Positions 48,060 to 60,381 of a DNA stretch of 64,000 bases are shown here, in pieces (positions within the stretch are counted from its first letter, which is position 1; each line of letters starts with the position of its first letter). The notes beneath the pieces were generated by a model, which had not been told where the DNA came from, searched no databases, and saw nothing but the letters and a program-made list of their open reading frames with translations. Source of the DNA: Oxytricha trifallax (lineage: Eukaryota > Ciliophora > Spirotrichea > Sporadotrichida > Oxytrichidae); the NCBI GenBank assembly GCA_000711775.1, contig ARYC01000572.1:1-64000 (forward strand), written 5' to 3'. Made by a program: the position numbers and the translations under genes.

Positions 48060-48580
48060 ATATAAGATTTTTTAACCAAAACACAAAGTTTATAGTTTCG
48101 TCCAAGCTAAGATAAACTTCATGCAATAGTATTCCAAAATTTATCTAATAGCTTTCTTCTTTAACTAGTTGATTTTCTTTAGTTTTTGAAGGTTAGTTGT
48201 GTTTCTAGTTTCTGAGACTGTTTATCTGTTAGAACTTGTCATTGATCTTTTGAATTTTAGTTTCATTCTTGCCCTTTGACTTTGATCTTCTCTTTTATTC
48301 TTCTTAAGCTTTCTATAGCAGTATTTACTATTCAAGAGCTTATTGTAAAATGGACTCATCCTAATTATTGGATGCTATCATAGAAGAGCCTATAGGAGGA
48401 CTTGAAACTTCCTATCTGTCTTATAATCGTCGTGATCTATTTTTTCAAGAATGATAGTAGACTCTTCATTTTCAGGATCTATTTCTTCGCCCCCGCTTTC
48501 ATCTGAAGAGCTTCTTTTAGAAGATTTTTCTTAAATACGAATTTTCACAGGAAAATATGCAACATTATTAAACTAGTCAG
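48060..48580 (-). pseudogene. Gene G copy 2 (start kept, frameshifted)
   Basis: ATG near 48602 gives MALAKQYSDQFNNVAYFPVK, then KRSSSDESGGEEIDPENEES. The frame reaches TGA near 48385 (VLLQALL), whereas copy 1 stays open to a Lys-rich tail. The tail is still recognisable in another frame (NRQTVSETRNTTNLQKLK). Confidence 0.5.
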
Positions 48581-48639
48581 AGTATTACTTCGCGAGAGCC
48601 ATTTAGACTTTGAAATCATGAAAATATATTGGAAAGAGA

Positions 48640-49211
48640 AATAAGGTCTCAAAGGGTCAAGACAAATGCGAGGTAAGAGTAATTCATGAGTGATTATAGC
48701 TGTGTGCATTCAAATGAAATATCTTTTCACTCTCTTCAAATTGCTTATTTGCGATATAAATGCCAATTACATTAATGCTAACTTATGAATCTATAGGAAT
48801 AGAAAGTTTAGGGGAAATAAAATCCTATCTCAATATTTATATAAATAGTGGGAACAATTTGATTAAAAGAATTATTTGCTTGAGTTATTCGGTCTTTTTA
48901 ATTTAAATTATTTTAATAATAAATTTGTTTACCCTATAAAGTCTAATCAATTAAATTAAATTTATGCTTAAATGACTTTGTTTTATTTATCCATTGTTTT
49001 GTTTGAATCAAATTTGATGAAAGAGAATGTAGATAAAGTAGAGAAGGAACTTGCTGAGTGCACACTCTTAAGAACATAAAAACTGAATTTAATTGGAAAC
49101 ATTGTTCACTCAGATGTACCTGTTTCAAAAGATGAGAATTTGAATAAAGTCACATCAGAATGGGGATAGATACCTGACTTAAAAGTAGATGGTAAAACAC
49201 TTGGACATCTT
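48640..49211 (+). pseudogene. Seryl-tRNA synthetase copy S5 (MDS 1 end, IES, intact MDS 2)
   Basis: 48640-48674 encodes SKGQDKCEV, the end of MDS 1. After an IES homologue, 49017-49211 encodes a complete MDS 2 (MKENVDKVEKELAECTLLRT to DLKVDGKTLGHLYN). Its end CTTGGACATCTT matches the inverted catalytic segment over 12 bases, three more than the copy at 22225. It is therefore a possible alternative donor for gene assembly. Confidence 0.85.
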
Positions 49212-49633
49212 TATAATATCTTCATTTATATCATTTTGAATTATTTTTATCTCATGAGATGATAATAAAGAGAATTAAAAATAGAGTTACTGATAATACG
49301 ATTTAAAACAGACATTTACAATTAAAAATGGAGATTCATTCATTCTTATGGTATAAAAAAATAATAAGGCTTAAATTTAAGCCATTTAAATTACAAATTA
49401 GAATAAATACATATTTTACTTGCAATCAGACTATCAAAGAAAGTATTTAGAATGATTATATTTGGGGTTATAATCTTAACTTTTCCATATAAAATCAGTT
49501 ATAATAGTATTTTATGAATAATTGAAGATAAAAAGAAATCCTATTTTATTGAAGTTTTATCAAAGGGTCATAATATTCTAAAAATAAGGGGTGGAGATAA
49601 ATCTTGGTAGCAACTCATGGCTACAGAGTACAA

Positions 49634-50367
49634 TCATTGCTCGCTTAGTCCACTCATTTTCTCAGTTGAGTTGCCAGAATTTTGACTATTTTCATTCCCG
49701 CCTTAGGGATTAGGTGGCACTACTTAAGCAGTGTTGACTAAAAGGGGAGTCTAGTTTGCGGCTACAAATTGCATTTACTGTTGGAACTGTAGCTAAACAA
49801 TCGATCCCTAAGCTTGTTGCAATGTGTTAGCATCAACGAGTTATTTATATATAGTATCATTTAATAATTAAATCATGAGTTGAGTTACAAAGCGATAGCT
49901 TACTGATTTTAGTTGAGCATCTTAATCGCGTTCAATAAATTTAATGCGGCATTTTAAGACTGGATGATAGCTTATATCAGTGTGAGGCTATTTTAGGCAG
50001 TGAAATTGTTGGCACTCATGATCTAAGCGATTTGAAGAGCAGTTCCTTATGATATTAATGAGGCCTGTTGCATAACAAATGGGACTATTCCCCCTGGAAT
50101 TCCTTGTAAAAGCTAGTTATAGCCAGACATTGGAGCAGGAATTTATCCATAGATATTTGGGAGAGGAGCTTATAGACCAATCTATTGTTGCAATTAAAAA
50201 TAATCCATTAATCTAGAATCTATTATTGGTGATTAGATACTTAAGTAAATATTATTATAATTATTTATCATTTGTTGCAGATTAGTCTGAGTCTAGATGT
50301 TCTAAGTGGAATTCTAGTTTTGAATGCCAGAAAATATGGGACCACTTGGAGGAAGCTAGTTTTGCAT
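49634..50367 (-). pseudogene. NNYY family, subfamily E copy 2 (frameshifted)
   Basis: ATG 50367 opens MQNQLPPSGPIFSGIQNQNS. The signature is changed to QQMINNYNNIYLSIQ. A Gln/Ile/Leu-rich helical region follows (FTAQNSLTLIQAIIQSQNAA), ending at TGA near 49873. The C-terminal part continues in another frame (TLQQAQGSIVQLQFQQQM, tail SGNSTEKMSGLSEQ) to TGA 49634-49636. The total length is not a multiple of three. Confidence 0.65.
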
Positions 50368-52192
50368 TAATTCCTTTTAATTAAGATTATAATAGATCTC
50401 TAATTTTACAAATCTCTCTTTCTAAAGTTTGTCCACGTAGTAATCTTTAAGATAAATATTTAATTATGGCATTTGATAAAATTACATGTGGTAAATTGCA
50501 TAAATAATTAATTAAATATATGTAACATTCTAAATTTATTAGTTAAATTTTAAATCTAAAACTTGTGCAATTTATTCAACAAATTATAGATTCAAGTAAT
50601 AATTTAAATTCAAAATGATAATCTTCTTAAACTTTGTGCGATGGAAAAAATTTATGGAAAAATAAGAAAGAAAATAGAGGCTTTTCAAAATGATTTAGAA
50701 CCTTATTGACAAATACAGAGATTTTATTCAAGTTGGTAAATAAAGCCAAAATCACAATTATAATAGTTACAAATTAACCTAATTTTATAATGTAATATAT
50801 TTTGATATTATTGTCTAAATAAATCTTTTAAAATCGATTTTTTTTATTTAAAAATGGAAACTTAAACGTCTATATTAATTTACAATAGATAAAAAGACTG
50901 CAATATTTAAAAAAAATTTTAAATCCTTCTTTTGAGCTCTTACTATTATGAAAAGTTCAACAATAACTTCTTGAATATTAAACAATTTTCTATAATTCAT
51001 TTCGTTTAAGACTGGATAAATAGTTGATCAGTCAAAATATGTGGAAACATTAACTTAAAATTATTAAGGTTATGTTAAAATTTTGCTGGATTTTTTCCAA
51101 GATTTATATTTATATTTTGTAAAATAAGCTTGAATGTTACTGTCAAATCTTTTTGTATAAAATCAAATATGAACCAAAGTTGAGATTGCTAATTAGTACA
51201 AATCTTTCTTTGAAATCTTTACAATCCTTAAAATAATTTTTATTTGAGAATTAATTTGGTGCTTCTGATAATTTATTGTATAATGTAAATATATATATTG
51301 ATTATTATTATTCTTTGCTACTCTTTCAAGTGTCAATGACAACAAAGATATAGTAGTCTATAAAGACGAATAATAATAATCCTAGAGTCATAGATTTAGA
51401 TATTTGCTTGATATCTCAATTTATTAAATTATCATCATTTATTATTTTACTAACCAGTAAGTAAAGAAAATAAATATAAAAAGAACTTCAGTGTTTTAGA
51501 TATTCGAGCTTAAAGGTCAGAAATTTGTGAATAAACTTTATAATAAAAAAATTTTAAGTAAAATGTATATTTTTTATTTTTAATATTTCTAAAGATAGTT
51601 TGACAGAGAATGAATATATATATAGCATACATACTTTGAGATATTAATTTGTAGAATTATTCAGATTCGATCTGTCAAATATAATTTTCCTCTTGTGATT
51701 ATTATGTACAAATATTATAAATTTTCTTTCCCATATAGAATTAATAAATCTCAAATTAGGAATTACTATAATTTACATTGCAAATTAAAATTTTTAAATT
51801 TATTCATAACTTTTGTTTAAGTTTCATGTATTTATTGATTTTTTGTTATATTAAAAATGAATAATTAGACCATAAAATTAAATGAAAGAATTAAATCCAA
51901 TCTAAAAGTAATTTATAAGCACTTTATAGATAATTTTATTATAATACTTTATTTTCCAATAATTATACAATCTAACTTCATAATGTAAGTTATCTCTCAA
52001 AGTGATATATTATCTACAAAAGAAAATAAGTACAAATATGTAAAACCTCGACACTTTTATGATTAACGTAGAACAAATTATAATACATAAATTTAATTTA
52101 ACATAGTAATTTAAAAAGATATCTTTATTTATTTAAAGTTAATGTAAATAATAAATTTGCTTCATCAATAATAAAACTACTCAAGTAGTTAT
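50368..52192. other. AT-rich spacer with decayed beta block
   Basis: 51290-51391 is a broken third copy of gene J (MTLGLLLFVFIDYYI). The G-rich inverted-repeat element and the G4T4 block expected after it are absent. Nothing else is seen. Confidence 0.55.
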
Positions 52193-52510
52193 GGGGTTTT
52201 AATGAGGCTACTATGGAGATAGTTGCTTTGAAAACCAATTTTATCAGTTTTAATAAATTCTTTAAATATGTGTAGGGAATAAGAAACTCTAATCAAAATT
52301 TACCAAATAATTATATTGACATATAGGGAGGTTTATTTAGTAGGATCGACACTAAAATGAGAAAAATGAAAGAACTTGCAAACGAAATTAATTAAAGTCA
52401 ATGGATTCCAATATTTAATAAAAAATAGCAATATACTGGCCAAGAAAATTGATAAAATATTAAAAAAATAGATAATTAAGGCAAGTTTCACCAATTAACT
52501 TATATAATAG
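52193..52510 (+). pseudogene. Gene H copy 3 (decayed)
   Basis: Aligns to the middle of H (TNFISFNKFFKYV, then RIDTKMRKMKELANEI) but lacks the start, the acidic region and a continuous frame. Confidence 0.6.
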
Positions 52511-53654
52511 ACACTAATTTTGAATTAGCATATTTATAATATAAATGAATTGCAAAAAAAGAAATGGAAGAATTATTAAAATTTATAAATAGGATTGAAA
52601 TTCAAGAATGTTTAAATTATCAGTTTGTCACAATAGAAGGATTAATGGTAAACCTTGAAATTAAAATAAACATTAAATATTCAAAACAAATATAGTATTA
52701 AATAAGAATTGCAATAATGCCACTTTGTGAAAGGTACAGTATTTTTAATAGCTAACAGCAAAATAAACGGAGGTTAAGAAGATTAAATAACATTCAAAAC
52801 CTCAAACCCTCTCATGAGTTTTATATGGGGTTATGATTATTCATTAAATGTGAGTAAAACTTGCAAGCTATTGGGGTCTATTTTAAATATAGAGTTCATA
52901 GATTACTATTTTTTATAGCTTAATTTATAGATACTATAATTATATACGCTAATAAGTCGAATGTGTACTGAACTTTAAGTCTAATGCTCTGCTTTCAAAG
53001 GTAATTCCATCAACTGTTTTCTTCACTGTATGTCAATTGTAACATTAAAGAAATAATAGCTTATTCTAAGCCTAAAAGAAGCCAAAATTACTAATATGCA
53101 TTTAGACTATCTTATTTAGAAAAAACTAAGATTTATTGAGCTCACTTTTTTTAAAACCTTAAAGCTACTATTACTCATCGCCAGTTCCTTCAGTTGAAGA
53201 TAACTGCTTAAATATACCCAGTATATATTAATGAGGGTATCTCTTACTAAATGAGAATCATCTAATAGATAAATTGATTTCACTCTAAATCTTATAAAGG
53301 CAACTTGAATTATCTTTATGACTAATGCAGAGAGTATAAAATAATAATATTTGGTCTCTACATATGGACAAGAATATTTTTTCCTTCGAAGATTTCACCT
53401 AGAAGTCCTTCTAAAGAGATGTAGTAATAAAAGAGATGAAAATAATTGCAAGAAAATCCATAATGTTTAAAGTAAGAAGAATCTCGTTTAAACGTGATAA
53501 TGTAGCTTGAGTGATAAATCATTTATGTTAAGTCTGTTTCGTTAAAAATATTGTAAAATTATAAGAATAATTTACCTTAAAGTCAGATCAATTTAATTGA
53601 CTTGATTCTTAATAGACTTACTAAATTTATCCAACCGTGTTTGAATCAAACTTA
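52511..53654. other. AT-rich spacer with degenerate C4A4 block
   Basis: CATTCAAAACCTCAAACCC at about 52790 corresponds to L1. 53000-53550 resembles 30080-30600. No gene is seen. Confidence 0.5.
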
Positions 53655-53850
53655 ATTAAAGAAATTTAGATAAAGTAAAGAGAGACCTTGCTGAGTGCTC
53701 ATAATTAAGAACATAAAATTGAACTTATTTGGAACCATCGTCACACAGATGTACCTGTTTTTAAAGATGAAAATTAGAATCAAAAATCATCAGAGTGGGT
53801 TTGATCCTGATTTAAAAGTTGATAGTAAAACATTTGGTCCTCTTCATTTT
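53655..53850 (+). pseudogene. Seryl-tRNA synthetase MDS 2 copy S6 (decayed)
   Basis: GATAAAGTAAAGAGAGACCT through GTTGATAGTAAAACATTTGG; several single-base deletions break the frame. Confidence 0.8.
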
Positions 53851-54057
53851 ATGTTGATTCAATTTTACCTCCATAAATATGAAAATTAGTGCTTAATTAC
53901 AAATTATGTGAATAATAATGTTGAGAGTTTTAATCATAAATTAAGTAAGCATTCACTAATATTTTAGTTCTAAGAAAATACCCAAAAACTCCATATTTAA
54001 TTTCTTATTAAACAATTCATTAAGATTTAGATTTATCATTTTTAATATATGCATATA

Positions 54058-55023
54058 TGTTCTGACCGAGACCCCTCCTCCCCCCCCTCAGCCGAGACCT
54101 CCCCTCTTCCCCTCAGCCGAGACCCCCTCCCCCCCTCACTTTATTGTAATTTTTTGATAAACTTATTTTTTACTCAAATTAAATTTCTTGCCCTGCGGGC
54201 TGCTATTACCATTATATATATAAATTGATATCTTTCACTAAATCCGCGACCTTTTGACAACATGCTCTCATAGGGAAATAATTATAATTACATTCCTTTT
54301 GACTTTCATTAGTAATAATATAATTTTCATTGACACACAATAATATGATAAAAATTTCTTACAACTTAAATCACTTCCATTCGACTAAATATTAACAATT
54401 AATATAATAATTTTCCAAATAATTTTTCTTCTCTTTATTTCATTATGAACAATTTTAAAATTATTTTTACTTTATTTATTATATTACAAATAAAATCTTT
54501 TTGGTTAAGCTTAGTTTTAGAAAAGTTCTAAATAATTTCTTATGTTTTTGATTACCATAAAAATACATTAATGAATAAAAAAAGATTTTATTTGTAATAT
54601 AATAAATAAAGTAAAAATAATTTTAAAATTGTTCATAATGAAATAAAGAGAAGAAAAATTATTTGGAAAATTATTATATTAATTGTTAATATTTAGTCGA
54701 ATGGAAGTGATTTAAGTTGTAAGAAATTTTTATCATATTATTGTGTGTCAATGAAAATTATATTATTACTAATGAAAGTCAAAAGGAATGTAATTATAAT
54801 TATTTCCCTATGAGAGCATGTTGTCAAAAGGTCGCGGATTTAGTGAAAGATATCAATTTATATATATAATGGTAATAGCAGCCCGCAGGGCAAGAAATTT
54901 AATTTGAGTAAAAAATAAGTTTATCAAAAAATTACAATAAAGTGAGGGGGGGAGGGGGTCTCGGCTGAGGGGAAGAGGGGAGGTCTCGGTAGGAGGGGGG
55001 TAGGAGGGGTCTCGGTCAGAACA
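54058..55023. mobile_element. 966-bp foldback (hairpin) element
   Basis: Two arms of about 446 bp (54058-54503 and 54578-55023) are nearly perfect inverted copies around a 74-bp loop. The ends are TGTTCTGACCGAGACCCC, with subterminal repeats of CAGCCGAGACC and C-rich tracts. The flanks CATATA / CATATA look like a target duplication. Empty sites are visible in the paralogous DNA at about 59940 and 31345 (TATGCTTATATTATAATTTA). It encodes no protein (ORFs in the arms are repeats of each other). Unlike TBE, it has no telomeric ends. Confidence 0.88.
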
Positions 55024-55447
55024 CATATATATCATAATTTAATGGAAGAAGCTATATCTAAATAAACTAAGTGTTGTATTTTATGTGGAAAAAATAAATT
55101 TTTAATACATAAAATTTTGATAATAAAAAAGTAACGGCGTTGATGAATTAACAATGAAGATTAAAAAATGGAGAGAAACATTAGATCGTAGATGATAGAA
55201 AGATTTCAAATGAAATAATGTACATTAAAGAGCTATTAAAAGCAATTGGAAATAGTATGAGGATGTTACGTCGCAGCTTAAAAAGATTATAAGAAATATA
55301 TCAAGGAAGAAATTTTGTTAAAAAAATAAATTGAAGCCTATAATATATTTGTAATAAAAACAGAAAGCAGCATATTCATTTAACCCCAAATATAAAATGC
55401 AAAAACACCAACGATTGAATGCATATATATAAAAGTCAATGGACTTT
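55024..55447. other. AT-rich spacer
   Basis: No gene is seen; it matches the 39000-39218 region downstream of C1. Confidence 0.5.
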
Positions 55448-56224
55448 TCAGATAGTAAAGTTCCCATCATCATCTCCGGTGTCCTTTTTGGCATCTTGGC
55501 TTTTCATACCAAGCTCATCGCAAGCAAGATTTGTAGCACTTGTAGCGGTAGGTTATGCTTAATCACCATTGACTTTGCTTGCAATGAATGATTGAGATTA
55601 TTTAAGAATCTCAGGGCTCTACAAAAGAAGTCCTTTAGAATACTCCTGAAGTTTGACAGGAAGAGTGGCAAGGAAATTCTCAAAGGTGGTACAAGATTCC
55701 TTGTACTAAGCACACGATTCATTGTATGTAGCACTGGCACTTTAGAACTTTTGGATGCTCGCCAAAAAGGTAGCACAATCTTCAAAGGCATAGCTTTTGT
55801 CAGAATCGATAATGAAGCTGACTATTTCTTCTGAATTTAGAGAGTCAATAATTTTGTCGGAGCCTTTCAATTCCTCCTTTTCTTGCGGCAAGTTTTTTTC
55901 GTCTTGAGAATGGTACTGCTCTCCAAAACCCATCTGTTGCGTATAGGGAATGTAGTTTAGTGGTTGTTATAAAATATAATGCTACTATCCATAGTTATAA
56001 GCTGTAAATTGAGAGTTTTAGATTATGTAGTAATTATTTACAACTTGTTATTGACCGATGATGTCCCCACCACTCGCCATATTAGCTCCATTGATCGTAG
56101 CGCCATTGAATGTGGAAGAGCCGCCAAATGAAAAAGAAGGTCCTTAATTTACAGAGCCAATCTGCTGTCCAGAATTCCCATTTGTCGAATCTTTTCCCTG
56201 TGTTGTATTCTTATGAAATGACAT
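55448..56224 (-). CDS. NNYY family, subfamily C copy 2 (intact)
   Basis: ATG 56224 to TGA 55448-55450, 258 residues, open throughout. The N-terminal part is rich in G, S, N and T (GPSFSFGGSSTFNGATINGA). The signature QVVNNYYIIQNSQFTAYNYG is followed by YIPYTQQMGFGEQ, an acidic region and a helical part with DCATFLASIQKFQSASATYN and ENFLATLPVKLQEYSKGLL. The tail is Lys/Asp-rich (QDAKKDTGDDDGNFTI). The helical half aligns in spacing to that of B (YNESC...YKESC against the Cys/Ser-rich turn in B). The upstream palindrome lies about 236 bp before the ATG. Confidence 0.8.
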
Positions 56225-56448
56225 GGTTAAATATTACCTTTAAATTTTAGATTTTATTTATTAATACTTTAATATTTTCTTTCAAATATATTTCATACTC
56301 TAATATTAAAAACAAATATTTAAATGATTGATTCTGTTTTTATTAAAACTGTTTACTTTAATTATTTATAATTTTTTAAGTGTAAAATTGATAATTATTG
56401 ATAAGTTTTACTTTCTAGTTTGCAATTAATTATTCAATTAAAAATATA

Positions 56449-56495
56449 TAATGATAGAAAGGTATACCTTAAAACTAAAGAAAAATTGAAATTGC
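56449..56495. promoter_or_regulatory. Conserved upstream element (C2)
   Basis: GATAGAAAGGTATACCTTAA; the 12-bp palindrome AAGGTATACCTT is perfect here too. Confidence 0.65.
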
Positions 56496-56678
56496 AATTT
56501 TCATTTAAAGTTATTTTATAATATGTTAAGTAAAATTAAGGTGTATATTGTAAAAATTGAAAGTAAAAATAGGCCTACTGGCCAAAATATCAATATTTAA
56601 ACATATCCTGCGATTTATCTACTAACCCCTTTATGACATAATTCATACTTTACAAATAAATTCACTAAAAATCCAATT

Positions 56679-56701
56679 AAGAGGTTTTGGGGATTTGATT
56701 A
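56679..56701 (+). repeat. Telomere-like G4T4 block R4
   Basis: TTAAGAGGTTTTGGGGATTT. Confidence 0.7.
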
Positions 56702-57459
56702 TAGTGACTTAAACATTAGAATCTATATAATTAAAAATTACTATTTTTATAATTATTAAAATTTTAGGAGTAAAGACTAAAATATTATGCGAACTAATAC
56801 AAATATTATGCTTATTTATGATATTTTTATGAATAAATTATGTAAAATCTGATAAAAATTTAGTTATAATAATTACATTATTTAATTTCAAGAAACTTAA
56901 GTTGGCTTTGCAGTACTATTATCTTTTAATGATCAATATGTAGTTTTAAATTTATTTAAATGCAAAATAATGAAATTAATTCAATCTTAAAGATAGCCTA
57001 TTTATTCATAACTTTTAACATTAAATATTTAATGTATTTTAATTATAAGGACAATATTTATTATTGATATTTAGTTATTATGAGCTCTCCAATCAATATT
57101 TCACTTATTATTATAATATGAAGAAAAATAATTAATTAAAATTAAACAAATATTAGAATACGTCATTTAATGATCTTATTCATTATAAGTATAACTAAAA
57201 TTAAATAAATTCTTTTAATTTAATAATAAATATGAATAAACTTATATAATAAATATTTTAGTAATTTTGTAATTTCATATATTTAGATATTTATATATTT
57301 ACTATGATTTTTATTTTAAATTAAATTTTTAATAAATTCTCATTTAAAAATTCAAATTTATACCCAAAAAAATAGTTTATTCCCTTGAAAACTTTAAAAA
57401 CTTTATAATTTATTAATAATCTTGAAAAAAATATTCAATAGGTTGGTAGATTCTACAAG

Positions 57460-57482
57460 CTACAACAATCAAAACCCCAATA
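57460..57482 (-). repeat. Telomere-like C4A4 block L4
   Basis: CAACAATCAAAACCCCAATA; the 56702-57459 stretch before it is AT-rich without genes. Confidence 0.75.
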
Positions 57483-57869
57483 TACCAGTATTTTTTTAAA
57501 TATTTTTGGATGATTTTAGTATTTTTGGGGAATAGGGTTTTTATGAATAAATATCATTATTTTGTCTAGATCCACTTTTGTTTTTAGGTTTTTAATGTTG
57601 AATTTTTAAATAACCAATTCTTTATAAATTATATATATTTTCAATATTAATATTAAAGAGATAAATATATATAGTAGATTCTATTTTAAATCAAATTTTT
57701 AATCTTTATAGAAATCTTTTTTATTGAATATAATTATGAAATTTATTCGTACTTTAATTATTAATTTCATTATATGTACCAAGATATTTCAGATAGAAAT
57801 TTAAATTTATATTATATTCAATTAGAATGACTATCAATAGTTACATATCAAGACAATATCACCTAATTA

Positions 57870-58050
57870 GGGCTATTCCAAATGAAGTGCGAACAATAAT
57901 TGAGAACGAACTTATTAAGTGCACACTATTAAGAACATAAAAACTGAATTTAATTGGAGATATTATTCATACAGACGTACCTGTTTCAAAAGATGAAATT
58001 TGAATTAATCAACATCAGAGTGGGACTAGATACCTGACTTACAATTGGAC
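57870..58050 (+). pseudogene. Seryl-tRNA synthetase MDS 2 copy S7 (decayed)
   Basis: Shares the indels of S4, so the decay preceded the gamma duplication. Confidence 0.8.
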
Positions 58051-58598
58051 ATAATCATTAATTTCAGAATATTTTCATTTTATGAGTTGAAAATTAGTGC
58101 TCAATTGAAATTATCTGGAATTATTAATTCTTAAACTAAATTATAATTGTATTAAAGAAATTAATCTAACTATGATAATAATTTAAATCTATTGAAGATT
58201 TATAGTAATGAAAGATTTTAACACTAGTCATCAGAAATATAAACACTCATTTAAATTTAAAGCATTAAGCAGCAACATAGACTAAAAAAGTAACGACATA
58301 AATAAAGACATAGATGAATTAAAAAATGGAGACAAAAAATATTTAGGGAGATGATTACTAATGTGAAAATGGAAAATGTACATGATATTATGTTACAATG
58401 GACTAAAATTGAGTGATTAAGATTTGAGACGAGCTTAATAGTTTAATTAAATATATTTAGGGATGATATTTTAAAAGATAGTATATTTTTCAAAAAGGTT
58501 CTTAAAAGCCAATAATAGTACATATCTCATAACCCCTAATATAAAGAAGCAAAATTAATTGCAAATGGTAAGATAGGCTGCACTAATACTAGCTGAAA

Positions 58599-59378
58599 TC
58601 ATTGGTCTGTTGTCAAATCCTTCATGCTGGTATTGGAGTTCGGGTTAGTCTCTGGACCTTCAAGTTTGAAATCATTTGCATTGTCAACATCAGAGCCTTG
58701 TCTCCCAACTATTCTTCTCTCAAGCATTTTCTGAGCTTCCTCAATGCTCTTCTCTGAGCAACCCAGTATATATGACGCAATTAATTGCTCGCTAGGCTTT
58801 AATGAGACAATAAATTGCCCATATGAATAGAGAGCAGATTGAAAAGATTTGATATTCTCAAGGAAGTCGAAAGCTTCCATGTCGCAATATCCTGAGTCCA
58901 ATATGGCTCCCAGAATGAATTTTGGGTTCTCTATTTTAGAGTAGAAGTACGATGATAAGTTTGTGTGACCATAATAAGAGAAATGAGCAGCGAAAGGGTC
59001 ACTGTAGGTTGTTGAGTGATTGACATTGAGATCAGATGAAGCCATCAAGTTTGCATTTTGGCCATTGCTTAGACCAGTACCTTGTCCGGGGCCTCCATTT
59101 CCTTAGCCTGAAGCTGAATTGCCCTATCCAGCCATTGGCTGTTGTTAGTTGGCAGTGCTTACAGGCTGATTTTTGTGTTGAGGAGCTTGTGAATAAATAA
59201 TTTGTGATAAAATCTCCTCGATATTAGGAACTTACGAGAATTAAATTATGTGATAATGATTATTTATTATTTGTTGTGAACCACTAGAAAGGTTATTTCC
59301 AATTGCAGAGTTTGAGATAGACTAGCTACCTCCAATTTATGCTTGAGAGAGATCTGAATTTTGAAAGTTGTGAGCCAT
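58599..59378 (-). CDS. NNYY family, subfamily A copy 2
   Basis: ATG 59378 to TGA 58599-58601, 259 residues, the same length as A1. Signature QQIINNHYHIIQFSQVPNIE; Gly/Gln/Asn-rich middle; Ser/Tyr/His-rich stretch (FAAHFSYYGHTNLSSYFYSK); helical C-terminal half (FLENIKSFQSALYSYGQFIV, ASYILGCSEKSIEEAQKMLE); tail ending MKDLTTDQ. Only substitutions separate it from A1, with no frame-breaking change in 780 bases, which argues for selection on the protein. Confidence 0.8.
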
Positions 59379-59553
59379 GGAGTCCGACTTTCTTTAATAA
59401 TGATTATTAATAAATCTATTCTCTTCTTTTAATCTATTTCATATGACATTGTTTAATATAAATATTTATATAATTGGCAAATTAGGAGATTAGTATAATT
59501 ATAAATAAATCAATCTATAGATATCTTCGAATTTAATTGATAATAAAATTAAA

Positions 59554-59610
59554 AATGTAAAAGAAAGCAGGTATACCTTTAAATATAAGTAACTAATTAT
59601 TATAATTTCA
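59554..59610. promoter_or_regulatory. Conserved upstream element (A2)
   Basis: AGAAAGCAGGTATACCTTTA, about 190 bp upstream of the A2 start. Confidence 0.65.
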
Positions 59611-60381
59611 TAAAAATTTATTCTTCAATTCTCCCAACTAAAGGTCTAAGCACAAGAGATAGTAATATACAGTTATATTACAAGAAAATTTAGGTAAAAA
59701 TAAAAATAATTAAAAAAAAATCAATTTCATTTTTATATTATATTATATTAAAGTTAAATGATAAATTAAATATGTTTCACTACCTTAAAAATGCTCATTT
59801 GTACTATGTTATTCTATTCTTGAGAATTAATTAAAAACCTATTTAATGAACCTATGGGAAAAGTAAAGAGCCCCAAAATTCCAATTATTTTTTTTCCTCA
59901 TTAAATTTTTTATAAAATTTAGTTTTATCATTTCTATATTTATGCTTATATTATAATTTAATAAAAAGAAAAATTAACTAGAAAACTAACTATTATTTTT
60001 TTAAAAAAAATTAAGAAATTTCTAATATAATTAACTTTGATAATAAAAGAGTGAAGACATTAATATAAAAAGATGGAATTAAAAAATGGAAGAGAATCCC
60101 ATTGATGAATGAAAATTGAAAAATTTAAAGGGACTAATGTACATTATAAGAATACTTAAAACAATATGAAATGCTGAAGAACAAAGACCCACCAGTTTAA
60201 AAATATTAAAAGAATATATATAAGGGAGAATTGTTTACGAATTTAATAAAACTAAGCCTATATTAGGTTCTGTATATAATCAGAAAACTTTATATTATTT
60301 TTACCCCTAATATAAGTTGCACTAGCAACGAACGATTAAGTGCATAATATAAAATAAGGGTCGAATATAAGCACCAATTGA
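59611..60381. other. AT-rich spacer
   Basis: No gene is seen. It holds the uninterrupted site (about 59940) that corresponds to the foldback insertion at 54058. Confidence 0.55.

Larger units (their letters stand above)
47060..50370. repeat. Duplicated block alpha, copy 2
   Basis: F2, G2, synthetase copy S5 and E2 in the same order and orientation as 22750-26030. Confidence 0.88.

Noticed and set aside
54853-55035. 60-residue ORF in the foldback arm
   Set aside because: Translation of C-rich repeats in the hairpin arm; no coding features.
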